Below are positions 1 through 7,544 of a DNA stretch of 25,318 nucleotides, one piece after another. Under the pieces are notes generated by a model that was not told the origin of the DNA, did not search any database, and was given only the letters and a program-made list of their open reading frames with translations. Source of the DNA: Desulfobulbaceae bacterium UBA2262 (GTDB lineage: Bacteria; Desulfobacterota; Desulfobulbia; Desulfobulbales; Desulfurivibrionaceae); contig DDXK01000069.1 in assembly GCA_002347185.1 (NCBI GenBank), positions 1-25,318 on the forward strand, read 5' to 3'. The position numbers and the translations under genes were made by a program. How positions within the stretch are numbered: the first letter of the stretch is position 1; every line of letters begins with the position of its first letter.

Positions 1-473
1 TCCAGGGTGAAGCGGGCCGCCACCTCGGCGATACGGCCCGAGCCCTTGGTGATGACGATGAAGTTGATCAGGACCATGATCAGGAAGATGATCAGGCCGA
101 CGGTGAAGTTGCCGCCCACCACGAAGCTGCCGAAGGCCTGGATGACCTGGCCCACCGCCCCGACGCCTTCGTGGCCGTGCAGGAGGATGAGGCGGGTGGA
201 GGCGATGTTCAGCGAAAGCCTGAACAGGGTGGTGATCAAAAGCAGCGACGGAAAGGCGGAAAAATCCAGCGGGTTGGTATTGTACATGCTCATCAGGAGG
301 ATGATGAGGCCAACCGTGATGTTCAGGGAGAGCAGCAGGTCAAGGAGGATGGTGGGCAGGGGGATGATCATGACCATGAGGATGGCCACGACGCCCACCG
401 CCACGAAGAGGCTCGACATTTCGAGCCGTACGTCCTTGAAGCCGGCAAATGCTGATTCGGGTTTGTCCGCCAT
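1..473 (-). CDS. flhA: Flagellar export gate protein FlhA, N-terminal part (runs off the window)
   Basis: FlhA is the large inner-membrane subunit of the flagellar type III export gate; its C-terminal cytoplasmic ring receives chaperone-substrate complexes. Only the first 157 codons are here, read by direct translation because no stop lies inside the window. The ATG is at 473, followed by a short cytoplasmic stretch and hydrophobic helices at about residues 20-42 and 46-62. The conserved FlhA segment with PSLLLITTLFRLSLNIASTR is at about residues 75-94, and the FHIPEP-family stretch with GQVIQAFGSFVVGGN follows near 109. It is the last gene visible in the fliL-flhA transcript. It is separated from flhB by 121 nt, an unusually wide gap for this operon. 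No good Shine-Dalgarno is visible before the ATG. The identification is very secure. Confidence 0.97.
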   Translation of the reverse strand, partial: MADKPESAFAGFKDVRLEMSSLFVAVGVVAILMVMIIPLPTILLDLLLSLNITVGLIILLMSMYNTNPLDFSAFPSLLLITTLFRLSLNIASTRLILLHGHEGVGAVGQVIQAFGSFVVGGNFTVGLIIFLIMVLINFIVITKGSGRIAEVAARFTL

Positions 474-594
474 GGGGTCAGGCAATCAGGAATGAAGAAT
501 TGATAAGGACGGATGCAGGATCGGAAGAGAGTCGCCTTCCGCCGTTTTGTTGCGCTGCTTTTTCATTCTGCATCCTTGTTTTCCTTCCCGGCGC
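474..594. repeat. Spacer between flhB and flhA with a dispersed element and an inverted repeat
   Basis: This non-coding spacer holds TGAAGAATTGA at 493-503, an 11-mer that recurs at 8306-8316 between fabL and maf with related flanks. It also holds an 8-bp inverted repeat, GGATGCAG (511-518) and CTGCATCC (568-575), and a 7-bp one, GAATGAA (490-496) and TTCATTC (562-568), nested in the same order. The arms could fold the spacer into a long hairpin in the mRNA. No promoter or ORF with a ribosome site was recognised. Its role is unknown; it may be an intergenic repeat or a processing/stability element. Confidence 0.4.
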
Positions 595-1665
595 TCAGGC
601 GCCCTTTTTCTTCAGGTTATACACGTAGGCCAGCACTTCCGCCACCGCCTGGAAAAGATTGGCCGGGATGGTTTCGTTCAGGCCGACGCTCTTGTAGAGC
701 GCCTGGGCCAGGGGCTTGTCCTCCACCAGGGGGATGCCGTGCTCGGCCGCCACCTCCCGGATCTTCTGGGCCATGAACCCGGCGCCCTTGGCCAGCACGG
801 TGGGGGCGGTCATGCTCAGGGCGTCGTAGCGCAGGGCGATGGCCAGCCGGGTCGGATTGGTGATGATCACGTCCGCCTTCGGGACCTCCGCCATCATCCG
901 CTGTCTGGCCATCTGCATCTGGATGGAGCGGATCCTGCCCTTCACGTGGGGGTCGCCCTCGGTCTGCTTCGCCTCGTCCTTGATTTCCTGCTTGGTCATC
1001 TTCATCTTTTCCATGAACTGCCAGCGCTGGAAGGCATAGTCGATGGCCGCCAGGATGGCGATGATCAGCGCGGCTTTCAGGAAGATCCAGAAAGCGATTC
1101 TGCTCATGAAGCCGAGGATGGCGATCGGCTCCTGGTCCATGAGGGGCAGGATGCCGGGCAGCGCCTTTCTGATTTCCGCATAGGCTACATAGGCGACAAT
1201 GAACAGCTTGGCCACCGACTTGACCACGTTGGCGAGGGTCTGCTTCGAGAAAAGGCGGGCAAACCCCTGGATCGGGTCGATCTTGTCGAGCTTTGGGGCG
1301 ATTTTTTCCGTGGTGAACAAGACTCCCACCTGCGCATAGTTGGCTGCCAGCGCCACCACGAAGATCGCCAGCATGACCGGCGCCACGATCAGACCGGTGT
1401 GCAGCATGCTTTCCCTGGTTATCATCGGCATGTTGCCCGGAGTGAGGTCGATGCTGTGCAGGTTGCCGAGATAGTGCCGGAGCAGCATGCCCAGGCGCTC
1501 CATGATGAAGCCGCTCGCCGCGTAGAGGGCGAGGAGTCCGGCGAGCAGCACGGCCGCGGAGGGCACCTCCATGCTTTTGGCCACGTCCCCCTTTTTCCGG
1601 GCCTCCTGCAGGCGCCTGGAGGTGGGGGCCTCTGTTTTTTCCTGTCCGGACGACTCATCCGCCAT
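595..1665 (-). CDS. flhB: Flagellar export switch protein FlhB
   Basis: FlhB sits in the inner membrane at the export gate. Its cytoplasmic domain switches substrate class from rod/hook to filament after self-cleavage. The 356 residues match the usual family length. The N terminus has the typical EKTEAPTSRRLQEARKKG stretch (10-26), then four membrane segments (about 35-55, 90-110, 145-165, 185-208). The cytoplasmic domain carries the cleavage motif as N270-P271-T272-R273. Most FlhB proteins have NPTH, so the fourth residue is Arg instead of His; the codon is CGG. The scissile Asn-Pro pair is intact. The ATG lies 3 nt after the fliR stop with a G-run upstream, indicating translational coupling. 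Confidence 0.98.
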   Translation of the reverse strand: MADESSGQEKTEAPTSRRLQEARKKGDVAKSMEVPSAAVLLAGLLALYAASGFIMERLGMLLRHYLGNLHSIDLTPGNMPMITRESMLHTGLIVAPVMLAIFVVALAANYAQVGVLFTTEKIAPKLDKIDPIQGFARLFSKQTLANVVKSVAKLFIVAYVAYAEIRKALPGILPLMDQEPIAILGFMSRIAFWIFLKAALIIAILAAIDYAFQRWQFMEKMKMTKQEIKDEAKQTEGDPHVKGRIRSIQMQMARQRMMAEVPKADVIITNPTRLAIALRYDALSMTAPTVLAKGAGFMAQKIREVAAEHGIPLVEDKPLAQALYKSVGLNETIPANLFQAVAEVLAYVYNLKKKGA

Positions 1666-1668
1666 CTG

Positions 1669-2460
1669 TCACCCCCCCATTCCCATTCCCAGCCGGGGCA
1701 GCAGGCGGGCCATCATTTCGAAATTCGCGATCAGCAGAGGAAGCAGGTAGGTCAGGGACAGGCCGGCAAAGATGAGGCCGACGGCGATGTTCATCGGCAG
1801 GCCGACGATGAGGATCGGGATCTGGGGCACGGTCTTGGCGATGATCCCCATGGCCACATGGGAAAAGAAGAGGGCGGCGCTGGCCGGGGCCATGATCTTG
1901 ACGGCGAGGACGAACATATGGGTGGTGCCCTGCATGACGGCGGTGAAGGTGGCCTGGGGCAGATGCAGGGTGCCTGGTTTGAGCCAGGCAAAGCTCTCGG
2001 CCAGGGTGGAAAAGAAGATGTGGTGGCCGTTGATGGCGAGAAAGATCAGGATGGCCGTGAGGTTCCAGAGCATGCCCACCTGCGAGGTCTGGGTGCCGAA
2101 CTGGGGATCCATGACCCCGGCCACCCCCATGCCCATCTGGATGCCCACCATCTGGCCGGCGGTTTCCACGGCGGCAAAGACGAAGCGGGCAAAAAGGGCG
2201 AGGATGGCGCCGAAGGCCACTTCGCAGAGAGCCAGGACCACGAAGGAGAGGGGGGAGCCGTCAAGCAGCCCGGGGTCGACCTCGACCACCGGCAGCAGAA
2301 CCAGGGCGGTGATGAGGGCAAAAAGAATCTTCAGCTGGGAGGGGAGATTGCGGTAGCCGATCACCGGCATGAAGAAAAGCAGCGGCGCCACCCTGGTCAG
2401 GATGATGAGCAGACGCAGGGTTTGATTGAGGCTCCAGTTGAGCAGCGCTGTTTCTCCCAT
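1669..2460 (-). CDS. fliR: Flagellar export gate protein FliR
   Basis: FliR forms, with FliP and FliQ, the helical core of the flagellar protein export channel. The 263-residue product is strongly hydrophobic with about six membrane segments and has the family-typical GxQMGMGVAGVMDPQFGTQTSQ region near residues 107-127. The length is normal. The start ATG at 2460 follows AAGGGCGAG, a reasonable ribosome site, and lies 17 nt after the fliQ stop. The stop is 3 nt before flhB. The order fliP-fliQ-fliR-flhB is the classical one. The call is firm. Confidence 0.97.
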   Translation of the reverse strand: MGETALLNWSLNQTLRLLIILTRVAPLLFFMPVIGYRNLPSQLKILFALITALVLLPVVEVDPGLLDGSPLSFVVLALCEVAFGAILALFARFVFAAVETAGQMVGIQMGMGVAGVMDPQFGTQTSQVGMLWNLTAILIFLAINGHHIFFSTLAESFAWLKPGTLHLPQATFTAVMQGTTHMFVLAVKIMAPASAALFFSHVAMGIIAKTVPQIPILIVGLPMNIAVGLIFAGLSLTYLLPLLIANFEMMARLLPRLGMGMGG

Positions 2461-2477
2461 GCGGTTCTCGCCCTTTG

Positions 2478-2747
2478 CTAACGGATGATGGTCGGAATGC
2501 TGACGATCAGGTCGTGTGTGTAGTCAACCAGCTTGGTGATCATCCAGGAGGAAAGAAAGATCGTCGTGAGCATGACGGCGACGATCTTCGGGACAAAGGT
2601 CAGGGTCATCTCCTGGATCTGGGTGATCGCCTGGAAGAGCGAGATGAGCAGGCCGACGACCATGGCCACCAGCAGGAGGGGGCCGGAAAGCAGCATGGTG
2701 ATGGTGACGGCGTTCTGCGAAAGGGTGATGGCGTCGGCGGCTGTCAT
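2478..2747 (-). CDS. fliQ: Flagellar export gate protein FliQ
   Basis: FliQ is a small subunit of the export gate, with several copies packed around FliP5-FliR. The 89-residue protein has the two-helix hairpin layout of the family, with hydrophobic stretches at about 16-37 and 52-74, joined by the polar ITQIQEMTLTFVPK segment. Length and sequence are typical. The ATG at 2747 lies 3 nt after the fliP stop, so its translation is probably coupled to fliP. There is no separate strong ribosome site. Confidence 0.97.
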   Translation of the reverse strand: MTAADAITLSQNAVTITMLLSGPLLLVAMVVGLLISLFQAITQIQEMTLTFVPKIVAVMLTTIFLSSWMITKLVDYTHDLIVSIPTIIR

Positions 2748-2750
2748 ACG

Positions 2751-3539
2751 TTATACCCCGAAACTTTTCACGAGGGAGCCCACGATCAGGTACCAGCCGT
2801 CCACCAGGACAAAGAGCAGGAGCTTGAAGGGCAGGGAGACCATGACCGGCGGCAGCATCATCATGCCCATGGAGAGCAGGATGCTCGCCACCACCATGTC
2901 GATGACCAGAAAGGGCAGAAAGAGGACGAAGCCTATGGTGAAGGCGGTTTTCAGCTCGCTGATCATGAAGGAGGGGATGAGGATGGAGGTGGCGACCTCC
3001 TCCTTGTTCTTTGGCTTGGGGGTTTTGGCGAGGGAGAGGAAGAGTTCGAGATCCTTTTCCCTGGTCTGCTTGAACATGAATTCGCGCACCGGTTTTGCCG
3101 CCTCGGCAAGCGCCTGTTCGGCGTTGATCCGCTCGGCCATGTATGGCTTGACGGCGTTGTCGTTGATCTCGCTGAAAACCGGAGCCATGATGAAGACGGT
3201 GAGAAAAAGGGCCAGGCCGATCAGAATCTGGGTCGGCGGCATCTGCTGGGTTCCCAGGGCGCTGCGGAGAAAGGAGAAGGCAATGACCAGGCGGGTGAAG
3301 GAGGTCATCATCAGCAGGATGGCCGGCGCCATGGAAAGAACCGTGAACAGCAGGAGGATTTCGATGAGCACGGAAACCTGCTGGGGGGTCTGCGCTTCCG
3401 CCACGCCGATCTGGAGAGTGGGCAGGGTCACGGCCCCGCAGAGCGCCGGGGCGAGGAAAACTCCCGTCAGGCCGAGGGCGAGGAGGTGGGCGAGGTGCGG
3501 CAAGAGGGAGCCTGGCTGGGGCCGGCGATCAGCGCGCAT
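2751..3539 (-). CDS. fliP: Flagellar export gate protein FliP
   Basis: FliP forms the pentameric entry of the flagellar export channel in the inner membrane. I chose the ATG at 3539 because GGAGG lies 8 nt upstream; an in-frame GTG at 3554 would add five residues but has no better signal. The 262-residue product starts with a cleavable-type signal sequence (hydrophobic 15-36), then membrane segments at about 56-78 and 105-123. A polar periplasmic domain (125-185) is followed by two more segments (about 200-225 and 235-256). The conserved SFTRLVIAFSFLRSALGTQQ stretch is at 80-99 and SMGMMMLPP at 223-231. The start overlaps the fliO stop by 11 nt. Confidence 0.97.
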   Translation of the reverse strand: MRADRRPQPGSLLPHLAHLLALGLTGVFLAPALCGAVTLPTLQIGVAEAQTPQQVSVLIEILLLFTVLSMAPAILLMMTSFTRLVIAFSFLRSALGTQQMPPTQILIGLALFLTVFIMAPVFSEINDNAVKPYMAERINAEQALAEAAKPVREFMFKQTREKDLELFLSLAKTPKPKNKEEVATSILIPSFMISELKTAFTIGFVLFLPFLVIDMVVASILLSMGMMMLPPVMVSLPFKLLLFVLVDGWYLIVGSLVKSFGV

Positions 3540-4101
3540 TGGCGGAGCCTCCACTGTTTGGCCCGGTTCCGGTCAGGCCCTGTGCCGCCTTGCGCAGGAT
3601 CTCCGCGAAGGCGGCCGGGGTGCCGGTCGCCGTTCCATCGGTCCGTGTCGCCGCGCGCAGGGTTTCGTTGTCGTCAAGCCTGGCCAGGAGGCTGAGCTGC
3701 TGGTCGCTGATGCCGACAACCAGGTAGGCGCCGGCAACCTCCAGCACCGCCACCTGCTTTTTGGGAGCCAGCGCCTGCTGGTCGAGCAGCTTGATCAGGC
3801 GGCCCTGCCGCGGGCGGGATCCTGCCAGGCCAACCTTTTTGACCCAGGCAAGCAGGAGGAGCATCAGGCCGATGACGAGGATCAGGGCGCCGACGGTCTT
3901 GAAGATGGCGGCCGCCAGCGGCAAGGTCGCCTGATTGCCGGTCAGGGCCAGGGGCGGCAGGGCGCCATCCGTGCCGGGGCTCTGCTGTTCCGCGGCCAGC
4001 AGGAGGGCCGGCGCGGCCAGCTGCCAGAGCAGGGCCGTGGCCAGGGCGCCGGGAAGCCTTGTTCGGAAGGGACGCCCTGCTGCGGAGAGGATTGTTTTCA
4101 T
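3529..4101 (-). CDS. fliO: Flagellar assembly protein FliO
   Basis: FliO is a bitopic membrane protein that helps FliP assemble into the export gate. The 190-residue sequence has an N-terminal signal-like helix (about 16-37), a periplasmic linker and a second membrane helix (about 64-88). A cytoplasmic domain follows with the family pattern around VVGISDQQLSLLARLDDNE. FliO is poorly conserved, so position between fliN and fliP is a large part of the evidence. The start ATG lies 21 nt after the fliN stop. The 3' end overlaps fliP. The size is somewhat larger than the E. coli protein, which is common outside enterics. Confidence 0.92.
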   Translation of the reverse strand: MKTILSAAGRPFRTRLPGALATALLWQLAAPALLLAAEQQSPGTDGALPPLALTGNQATLPLAAAIFKTVGALILVIGLMLLLLAWVKKVGLAGSRPRQGRLIKLLDQQALAPKKQVAVLEVAGAYLVVGISDQQLSLLARLDDNETLRAATRTDGTATGTPAAFAEILRKAAQGLTGTGPNSGGSANAR

Positions 4102-4122
4102 GGCTGCCTGGTGTTTCCCTTC

Positions 4123-4506
4123 TTAACCCATGTTTTTGATGCGGTCCGCCTGGCTGATGATTTCCGTGATCCGCACCCCGAAGCGTTCGTTGACCACGAT
4201 GACCTCGCCCTTGCCGAGCAGCTTGTTGTTGACGAAGATTTCCACAGGTTCGCCGGCGGCCTTGTCCAGTTCCACCACCGAGCCCTGGGTGAGCTGCAGC
4301 ATCTTGTTGATGATCAGACTGGTTCTGCCGAGCTCCACCGTGACCTCCAGGGGGATATCCAGCAGGAAGTCGAGGTTTTGCGTTCCGGCGGGTGCCGCGG
4401 CGGCTCCTTCGCCCAGTTCGGCAAAGGCCGGGGCTTGGGTGGTTGCGGCCTCCTGTTCGGCAAGGGCGTCCGCCCAGTCGTCTCCGGCCTTGTCGTTGTC
4501 AGCCAT
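4123..4506 (-). CDS. fliN: Flagellar motor switch protein FliN
   Basis: FliN forms the lower part of the cytoplasmic C-ring and binds export components and, with FliM, the response regulator CheY. The 127-residue protein has a variable acidic/alanine-rich N terminus (1-42) and a SpoA/surface-presentation domain at about 45-120. Characteristic stretches are DIPLEVTVELGRT and VNERFGVRITEI. The ATG at 4506 is preceded by AAGGAG with good spacing. Its C terminus resembles the end of FliM, as expected for the shared SpoA fold. Confidence 0.97.
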   Translation of the reverse strand: MADNDKAGDDWADALAEQEAATTQAPAFAELGEGAAAAPAGTQNLDFLLDIPLEVTVELGRTSLIINKMLQLTQGSVVELDKAAGEPVEIFVNNKLLGKGEVIVVNERFGVRITEIISQADRIKNMG

Positions 4507-4542
4507 GGGGTTCTCCTTCTGCTTGCGGATCGTTTGCCGGTT

Positions 4543-4558
4543 CGCCGCTGCTGCGGCG
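4543..4558. other. GC-rich hairpin between fliM and fliN
   Basis: CGCCGC-TGCT-GCGGCG forms a perfect 6-bp stem with a 4-nt loop in the 70-nt gap between the fliM stop and the fliN start. No T-tract follows on the transcribed strand, so it is not an ordinary terminator. It could tune relative mRNA stability or translation of switch proteins; this is speculative. Confidence 0.35.
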
Positions 4559-4576
4559 GACTCGGGTATTTACGGG

Positions 4577-5566
4577 TTAATCGCGTTCCGGGTCCAGCAC
4601 TTTCTTTTTGATGAGCAGGGCATTGTTGCCCCGGTGCACCCCCGGGGTGCCCATGTATTTCCGCTCCCCCTGGACAAAGGCAGGCAAGAGGGCGTCGGTG
4701 CGGCGCTCCAGCTGGATGATGTCGCCAACCTCCAGCTCCATGACATCCCCGGCGTTGACAGAGGCCTTGCCCAGCTCCACCCGGAACTCCACCGGCACGT
4801 TTTTGATGTTTTCGGTGAGCACCCGTTTGATGATGATGTCCTCATCGCTCTGTTCGCGCTGGAAAGTGGTCAGTAGCTTGCCTTTCACCGATTCCAGATT
4901 GTTCATGGGGATGCAGACGGTGATGCTGCCCACGGCCCGGTCCATGTCCACGTCGTAGCGGGTGATGATCACCACATCCTCGGGCTGGCAGATTTTCGCG
5001 AACTGGGGATTGATTTCGCTCCTGATGTACTGCACTTTGAGGGGTTGCAGGTTGTACCAGGCCTTTTCCAGGTCGTTGAGGAGCAGGTTCACCACCCGGC
5101 GGATCAGTCGCTGCTCGATGGCGGTGAAGTCTCGGCCCTCGATGCGGATGTTGCGGGAGCCGGTGCCGCCGAGGAAGTTTTCCACCAGGGTGAAGACCAG
5201 CTTCGGTTCGAGCACGATGAGGGCATGGCCCCGGAAGGGAGCCATCCTGAAGATCTGCAGGCTGCTCGGCACCGGCAGGGTGCGGACAAAGGCGCCGAAG
5301 CGCTCAAGCTCCATGGGCGCGGAGGTCAGGTCGATGATGCGGCGCAGGGTGGTGGAGAGCGAGGTGCGCACCGAGCGCATGAAGGCGTCGGAGATCGCCT
5401 CCATGGCGGGCATCTTGATCTGGACGATTCTTTCCTGCCTGCTGAAGTCATAGGCCTGGTAGCCAAGCGCTTCCGCATCGATCGGCTCTTCCGGCTCTTC
5501 GATCTCGCCGCCTGATATGCCCTTGAGGAGGGCGTCGACCTCGTCCTGGCTGAGAATCTGTTCCAT
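4577..5566 (-). CDS. fliM: Flagellar motor switch protein FliM
   Basis: FliM is the middle C-ring protein; it binds phospho-CheY and sets rotation direction. The 329-residue product has the CheY-binding N-terminal motif ILSQDEVDALL (4-14). The middle domain carries the conserved GGTGS turn (133-137). A C-terminal SpoA domain follows (about 245-325) with VELGKASVNAGDVMELEVGD. Length is typical. The ATG at 5566 has only a weak upstream site (AGGCAAG). The gene lies 56 nt after fliL. No anomalies were seen in the motifs. Confidence 0.98.
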   Translation of the reverse strand: MEQILSQDEVDALLKGISGGEIEEPEEPIDAEALGYQAYDFSRQERIVQIKMPAMEAISDAFMRSVRTSLSTTLRRIIDLTSAPMELERFGAFVRTLPVPSSLQIFRMAPFRGHALIVLEPKLVFTLVENFLGGTGSRNIRIEGRDFTAIEQRLIRRVVNLLLNDLEKAWYNLQPLKVQYIRSEINPQFAKICQPEDVVIITRYDVDMDRAVGSITVCIPMNNLESVKGKLLTTFQREQSDEDIIIKRVLTENIKNVPVEFRVELGKASVNAGDVMELEVGDIIQLERRTDALLPAFVQGERKYMGTPGVHRGNNALLIKKKVLDPERD

Positions 5567-5622
5567 GGTGTGCGGCTTGCCTGTGGTGCGTTATTATTGG
5601 CGAAAGTGCAGCGGCGGCTGGC

Positions 5623-6123
5623 TCACTGCACGACAAATTCCGTGAAGTAGATATTCTTGACCCTGTCCGGCCGCATGATCTGGTTGAAGCGGACGAGGAG
5701 TTCGTCCCGGATCCTGATTTTTCCTTCCGGAGTCATGACCTCCTCGAAGCCGAGGCTGGTGAGCATGACAATCACCATGTCGCGCAGCTTGGGGGTGACC
5801 TTGGTCGCTTTTTCCAGGGCCAGGGGGTCTTCGAGCTCGATCTCGATTTTTACCTTAAGGTAGCGTTTGCCCTTGGGGTCCGCCAGGTTGACCACAAAGG
5901 GCTCCAGGGGCAGAATCTCGCCGATGGCCGGTGGCTGCGGTTTGGCCGGGTCTTCCGTGGCTGCTTGGTCAGCGGCGGGCTTGGGGCTTACGAATTTGGT
6001 GTAGGCGAAAAAGCCGCCGCCGCCCAGGAGCAGGATGGCCACACCAAGAATGATGAAGAACAGCATCTTCGATTTTTTCTTGGGTGCTTCTTCTGTTTCC
6101 TGGGAATCCTTTTCATCAACCAT
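5623..6123 (-). CDS. fliL: Flagellar basal body-associated protein FliL
   Basis: FliL is a single-pass membrane protein that surrounds the stator units and supports torque. The reading frame is open further upstream, but I chose the ATG at 6123 because AGGAGA precedes it and the resulting 166 residues begin with the usual short charged cytoplasmic tail. The membrane helix is at about 20-41, followed by a periplasmic SPFH-like FliL domain. Typical stretches are LEPFVVNLADPKGKRYLKVKI and the C-terminal IYFTEFVVQ. It is the first gene of the operon, about 62 nt from the predicted sigma-54 transcription start. Confidence 0.96.
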   Translation of the reverse strand: MVDEKDSQETEEAPKKKSKMLFFIILGVAILLLGGGGFFAYTKFVSPKPAADQAATEDPAKPQPPAIGEILPLEPFVVNLADPKGKRYLKVKIEIELEDPLALEKATKVTPKLRDMVIVMLTSLGFEEVMTPEGKIRIRDELLVRFNQIMRPDRVKNIYFTEFVVQ

Positions 6124-6195
6124 GGGATCGTCTCTCCTTAGTACAAAAGACAACGCGAAAACCGTCAGGCGTTTTGGTTTTGTTTCGATACAGAA

Positions 6196-6211
6196 AGCAA
6201 GCATCGTGCCG
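6196..6211 (-). promoter_or_regulatory. Sigma-54 (RpoN) promoter of the fliL-flhA operon
   Basis: Read on the minus strand the site is CGGCACGATGCTTGCT. It matches the -24/-12 consensus TGGCAC-N5-TTGCW at all but the first T, with exactly 10 nt between the GG and GC dinucleotides. The transcription start should be near 6185, giving a leader of about 62 nt to the fliL ATG. Flagellar operons are under RpoN and an NtrC-type activator in many proteobacteria. No activator sites were identified. Confidence 0.85.
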
Positions 6212-6328
6212 AAGAAAAATTCCTGTTTCAATTTAGCTGTAAATTATCGGTAATTCAATGGAATTCTCGGGGGTCACGGCGGGGGCGCGGTTTTTTGGCG
6301 CTGTCCGGGGCGCTTCGGGTGGTCACAA

Positions 6329-6357
6329 TTTTGACAGTCGGGGAGGGTCTGTCAAAA
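6329..6357. promoter_or_regulatory. Inverted repeat between fliL and the DUF362 gene (possible operator)
   Basis: TTTTGACAG (6329-6337) and CTGTCAAAA (6349-6357) are perfect 9-bp inverted arms with an 11-nt G-rich centre. The left arm contains TTGACA, a perfect -35 hexamer for the plus strand, but there is no convincing -10 at 16-18 nt. It lies about 130 nt before the DUF362 ATG and about 120 nt upstream of the fliL promoter, so it could serve either direction. The 6124-6485 region otherwise holds the fliL promoter and no clear gene. Confidence 0.45.
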
Positions 6358-6485
6358 AAATATGTGGCGGGAAGGCGGCGGAGAGGGTTTTTTGCCTTAA
6401 AAAAGCGCTTGACGTGGGGGAGCGCCCTGCGGAATTTTGTCTGAGCGCCGCCCTGCCTGTTGCCTGGGTGCGCCTGGAGGAGGAG

Positions 6486-7427
6486 ATGGAGTTTGCTGCC
6501 AGGGAGGTGGGGCTTTTGTCCTGCCGCCATTATGAGCGGAAGCTGCTCAAGGAAAGAATCGAGGCCCTCGTCTCGGGGCTTGGCTTTTGTTGCGGCGCCG
6601 GCAGCAGGGTGCTGCTCAAGCCCAATCTGGTTTCGGCGCTGCGCAACCGGGAGCTTGCCTGCACCCATCCCGAGTTTGTCGCCGCCGTGGCGGAGTGGTT
6701 CTGTGACCAGGGCGCACGGGTGGCGGTGGGCGACTCCCCGGCCTTCGGGACGGCAAGGGGGGTGATGCGGGCCTGCGGCATCAGCGAGGCCTTGCGTGGC
6801 CTGCCGGTGGAGCAGGTCAACTTCCAGGAACCGCGCCCTGTCCGTCTTGCCTCCGGCCTCAGGATAGGAGTGGCCCGCCAGGCCCTCGAGTGCGATCTCC
6901 TGGTCAATCTGCCCCGGGTCAAGGCGCACGGGCAGCTCTATCTCAGCCTGGCGGTGAAAAACTACTTCGGGGTGGTGGTCGGCTTCCGGAAGCCGTGGCT
7001 GCACGCCAAGCACGGCGACATCGACAATCGCTTCGAGGCCCTGCTGGTCGATCTTCTCTCCATCCTGCCCGGCGGGCTGACTCTGGCGGACGGTGTTGTC
7101 GCCATGCATGTGGACGGCCCGGTGAACGGGCTGCCTCATCCCCTGGGCCTGCTCGCGGCGGCCTGCAATCCCGTAGCCCTGGACACCGCCCTGATCGAGG
7201 TCTTGGGGCTGGCACCAGCCGCGAGCCCGATCTGGCGGGAGGCTTCCTGGCGCGGGCTTTTCGGGAGCGATCCGGCCCAGCTCGCCTTTCCCCTCTCCCG
7301 GCCGGACGCCCTCAAGGTCGGGGATTTTCTCGCTCCCCAGATCCTGCGTCCGGTCAGTTTTCATCCTCGCCGCCTTCTTGCCGGTTGGCTGAAAAGGGCC
7401 TGGGCCGGCTGGCGGGGCGAAGGCTGA
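6486..7427 (+). CDS. DUF362 domain protein
   Basis: The product belongs to the DUF362 family (PF04015), whose members often occur with ferredoxin domains but whose biochemical role is not settled. I chose the ATG at 6486, preceded by GGAGGAGG; a longer open frame from 6258 has no ribosome site and an unconvincing N terminus. The 313-residue protein shows the family landmarks KPNLV (45-49), GDSPAFG (82-88), LVNLPRVKAHG and the NYFG segment. A late VALDTALIEVLG segment is also visible. No CxxCxxC ferredoxin cluster is visible, so this is the short, domain-only form. There is no signal peptide. Function is unknown; a redox or metal-related role would be a guess. Confidence 0.85.
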   Translation: MEFAAREVGLLSCRHYERKLLKERIEALVSGLGFCCGAGSRVLLKPNLVSALRNRELACTHPEFVAAVAEWFCDQGARVAVGDSPAFGTARGVMRACGISEALRGLPVEQVNFQEPRPVRLASGLRIGVARQALECDLLVNLPRVKAHGQLYLSLAVKNYFGVVVGFRKPWLHAKHGDIDNRFEALLVDLLSILPGGLTLADGVVAMHVDGPVNGLPHPLGLLAAACNPVALDTALIEVLGLAPAASPIWREASWRGLFGSDPAQLAFPLSRPDALKVGDFLAPQILRPVSFHPRRLLAGWLKRAWAGWRGEG

Positions 7428-7454
7428 AGTCGGTGCTCCGGCGCCGAAACTTCC

Positions 7455-7483
7455 TTTACATTCAGAGGCGAAAATTTTATCGT
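7455..7483 (+). promoter_or_regulatory. Possible sigma-70 promoter of fabL
   Basis: TTTACA (7455-7460), a 17-nt spacer and TATCGT (7478-7483) give 5/6 and 4/6 matches to the -35 and -10 hexamers. The site is in the AT-richer gap between the DUF362 stop and fabL, about 60 nt before the ATG. It is a moderate match in an otherwise GC-rich region. Confidence 0.45.
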
Positions 7484-7544
7484 GGCAGGCACCTAACTGT
7501 GATACATCTTTAGAGAAGCATTCCAGCGTGAGAGGGATTCGGTC

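Noticed and set aside
547..4611. Very long plus-strand open frames (547-2481 and 2533-4611) opposite the flagellar genes
   Set aside because: They are antisense to firmly identified fliN-flhB genes, have low-complexity His/Gly/Asp- or Arg/Ser-rich translations and no ribosome sites; they reflect high G+C at third codon positions.
6258..6485. Upstream extension of the DUF362 frame
   Set aside because: No ribosome site, unconserved-looking residues, and it overlaps the inverted repeat; the ATG at 6486 with GGAGGAGG is better.
7392..7513. Alternative frame product at the end of the DUF362 gene (part of 6890-7513)
   Set aside because: It is a shifted frame through a well supported gene with Arg/Gly-rich translation.
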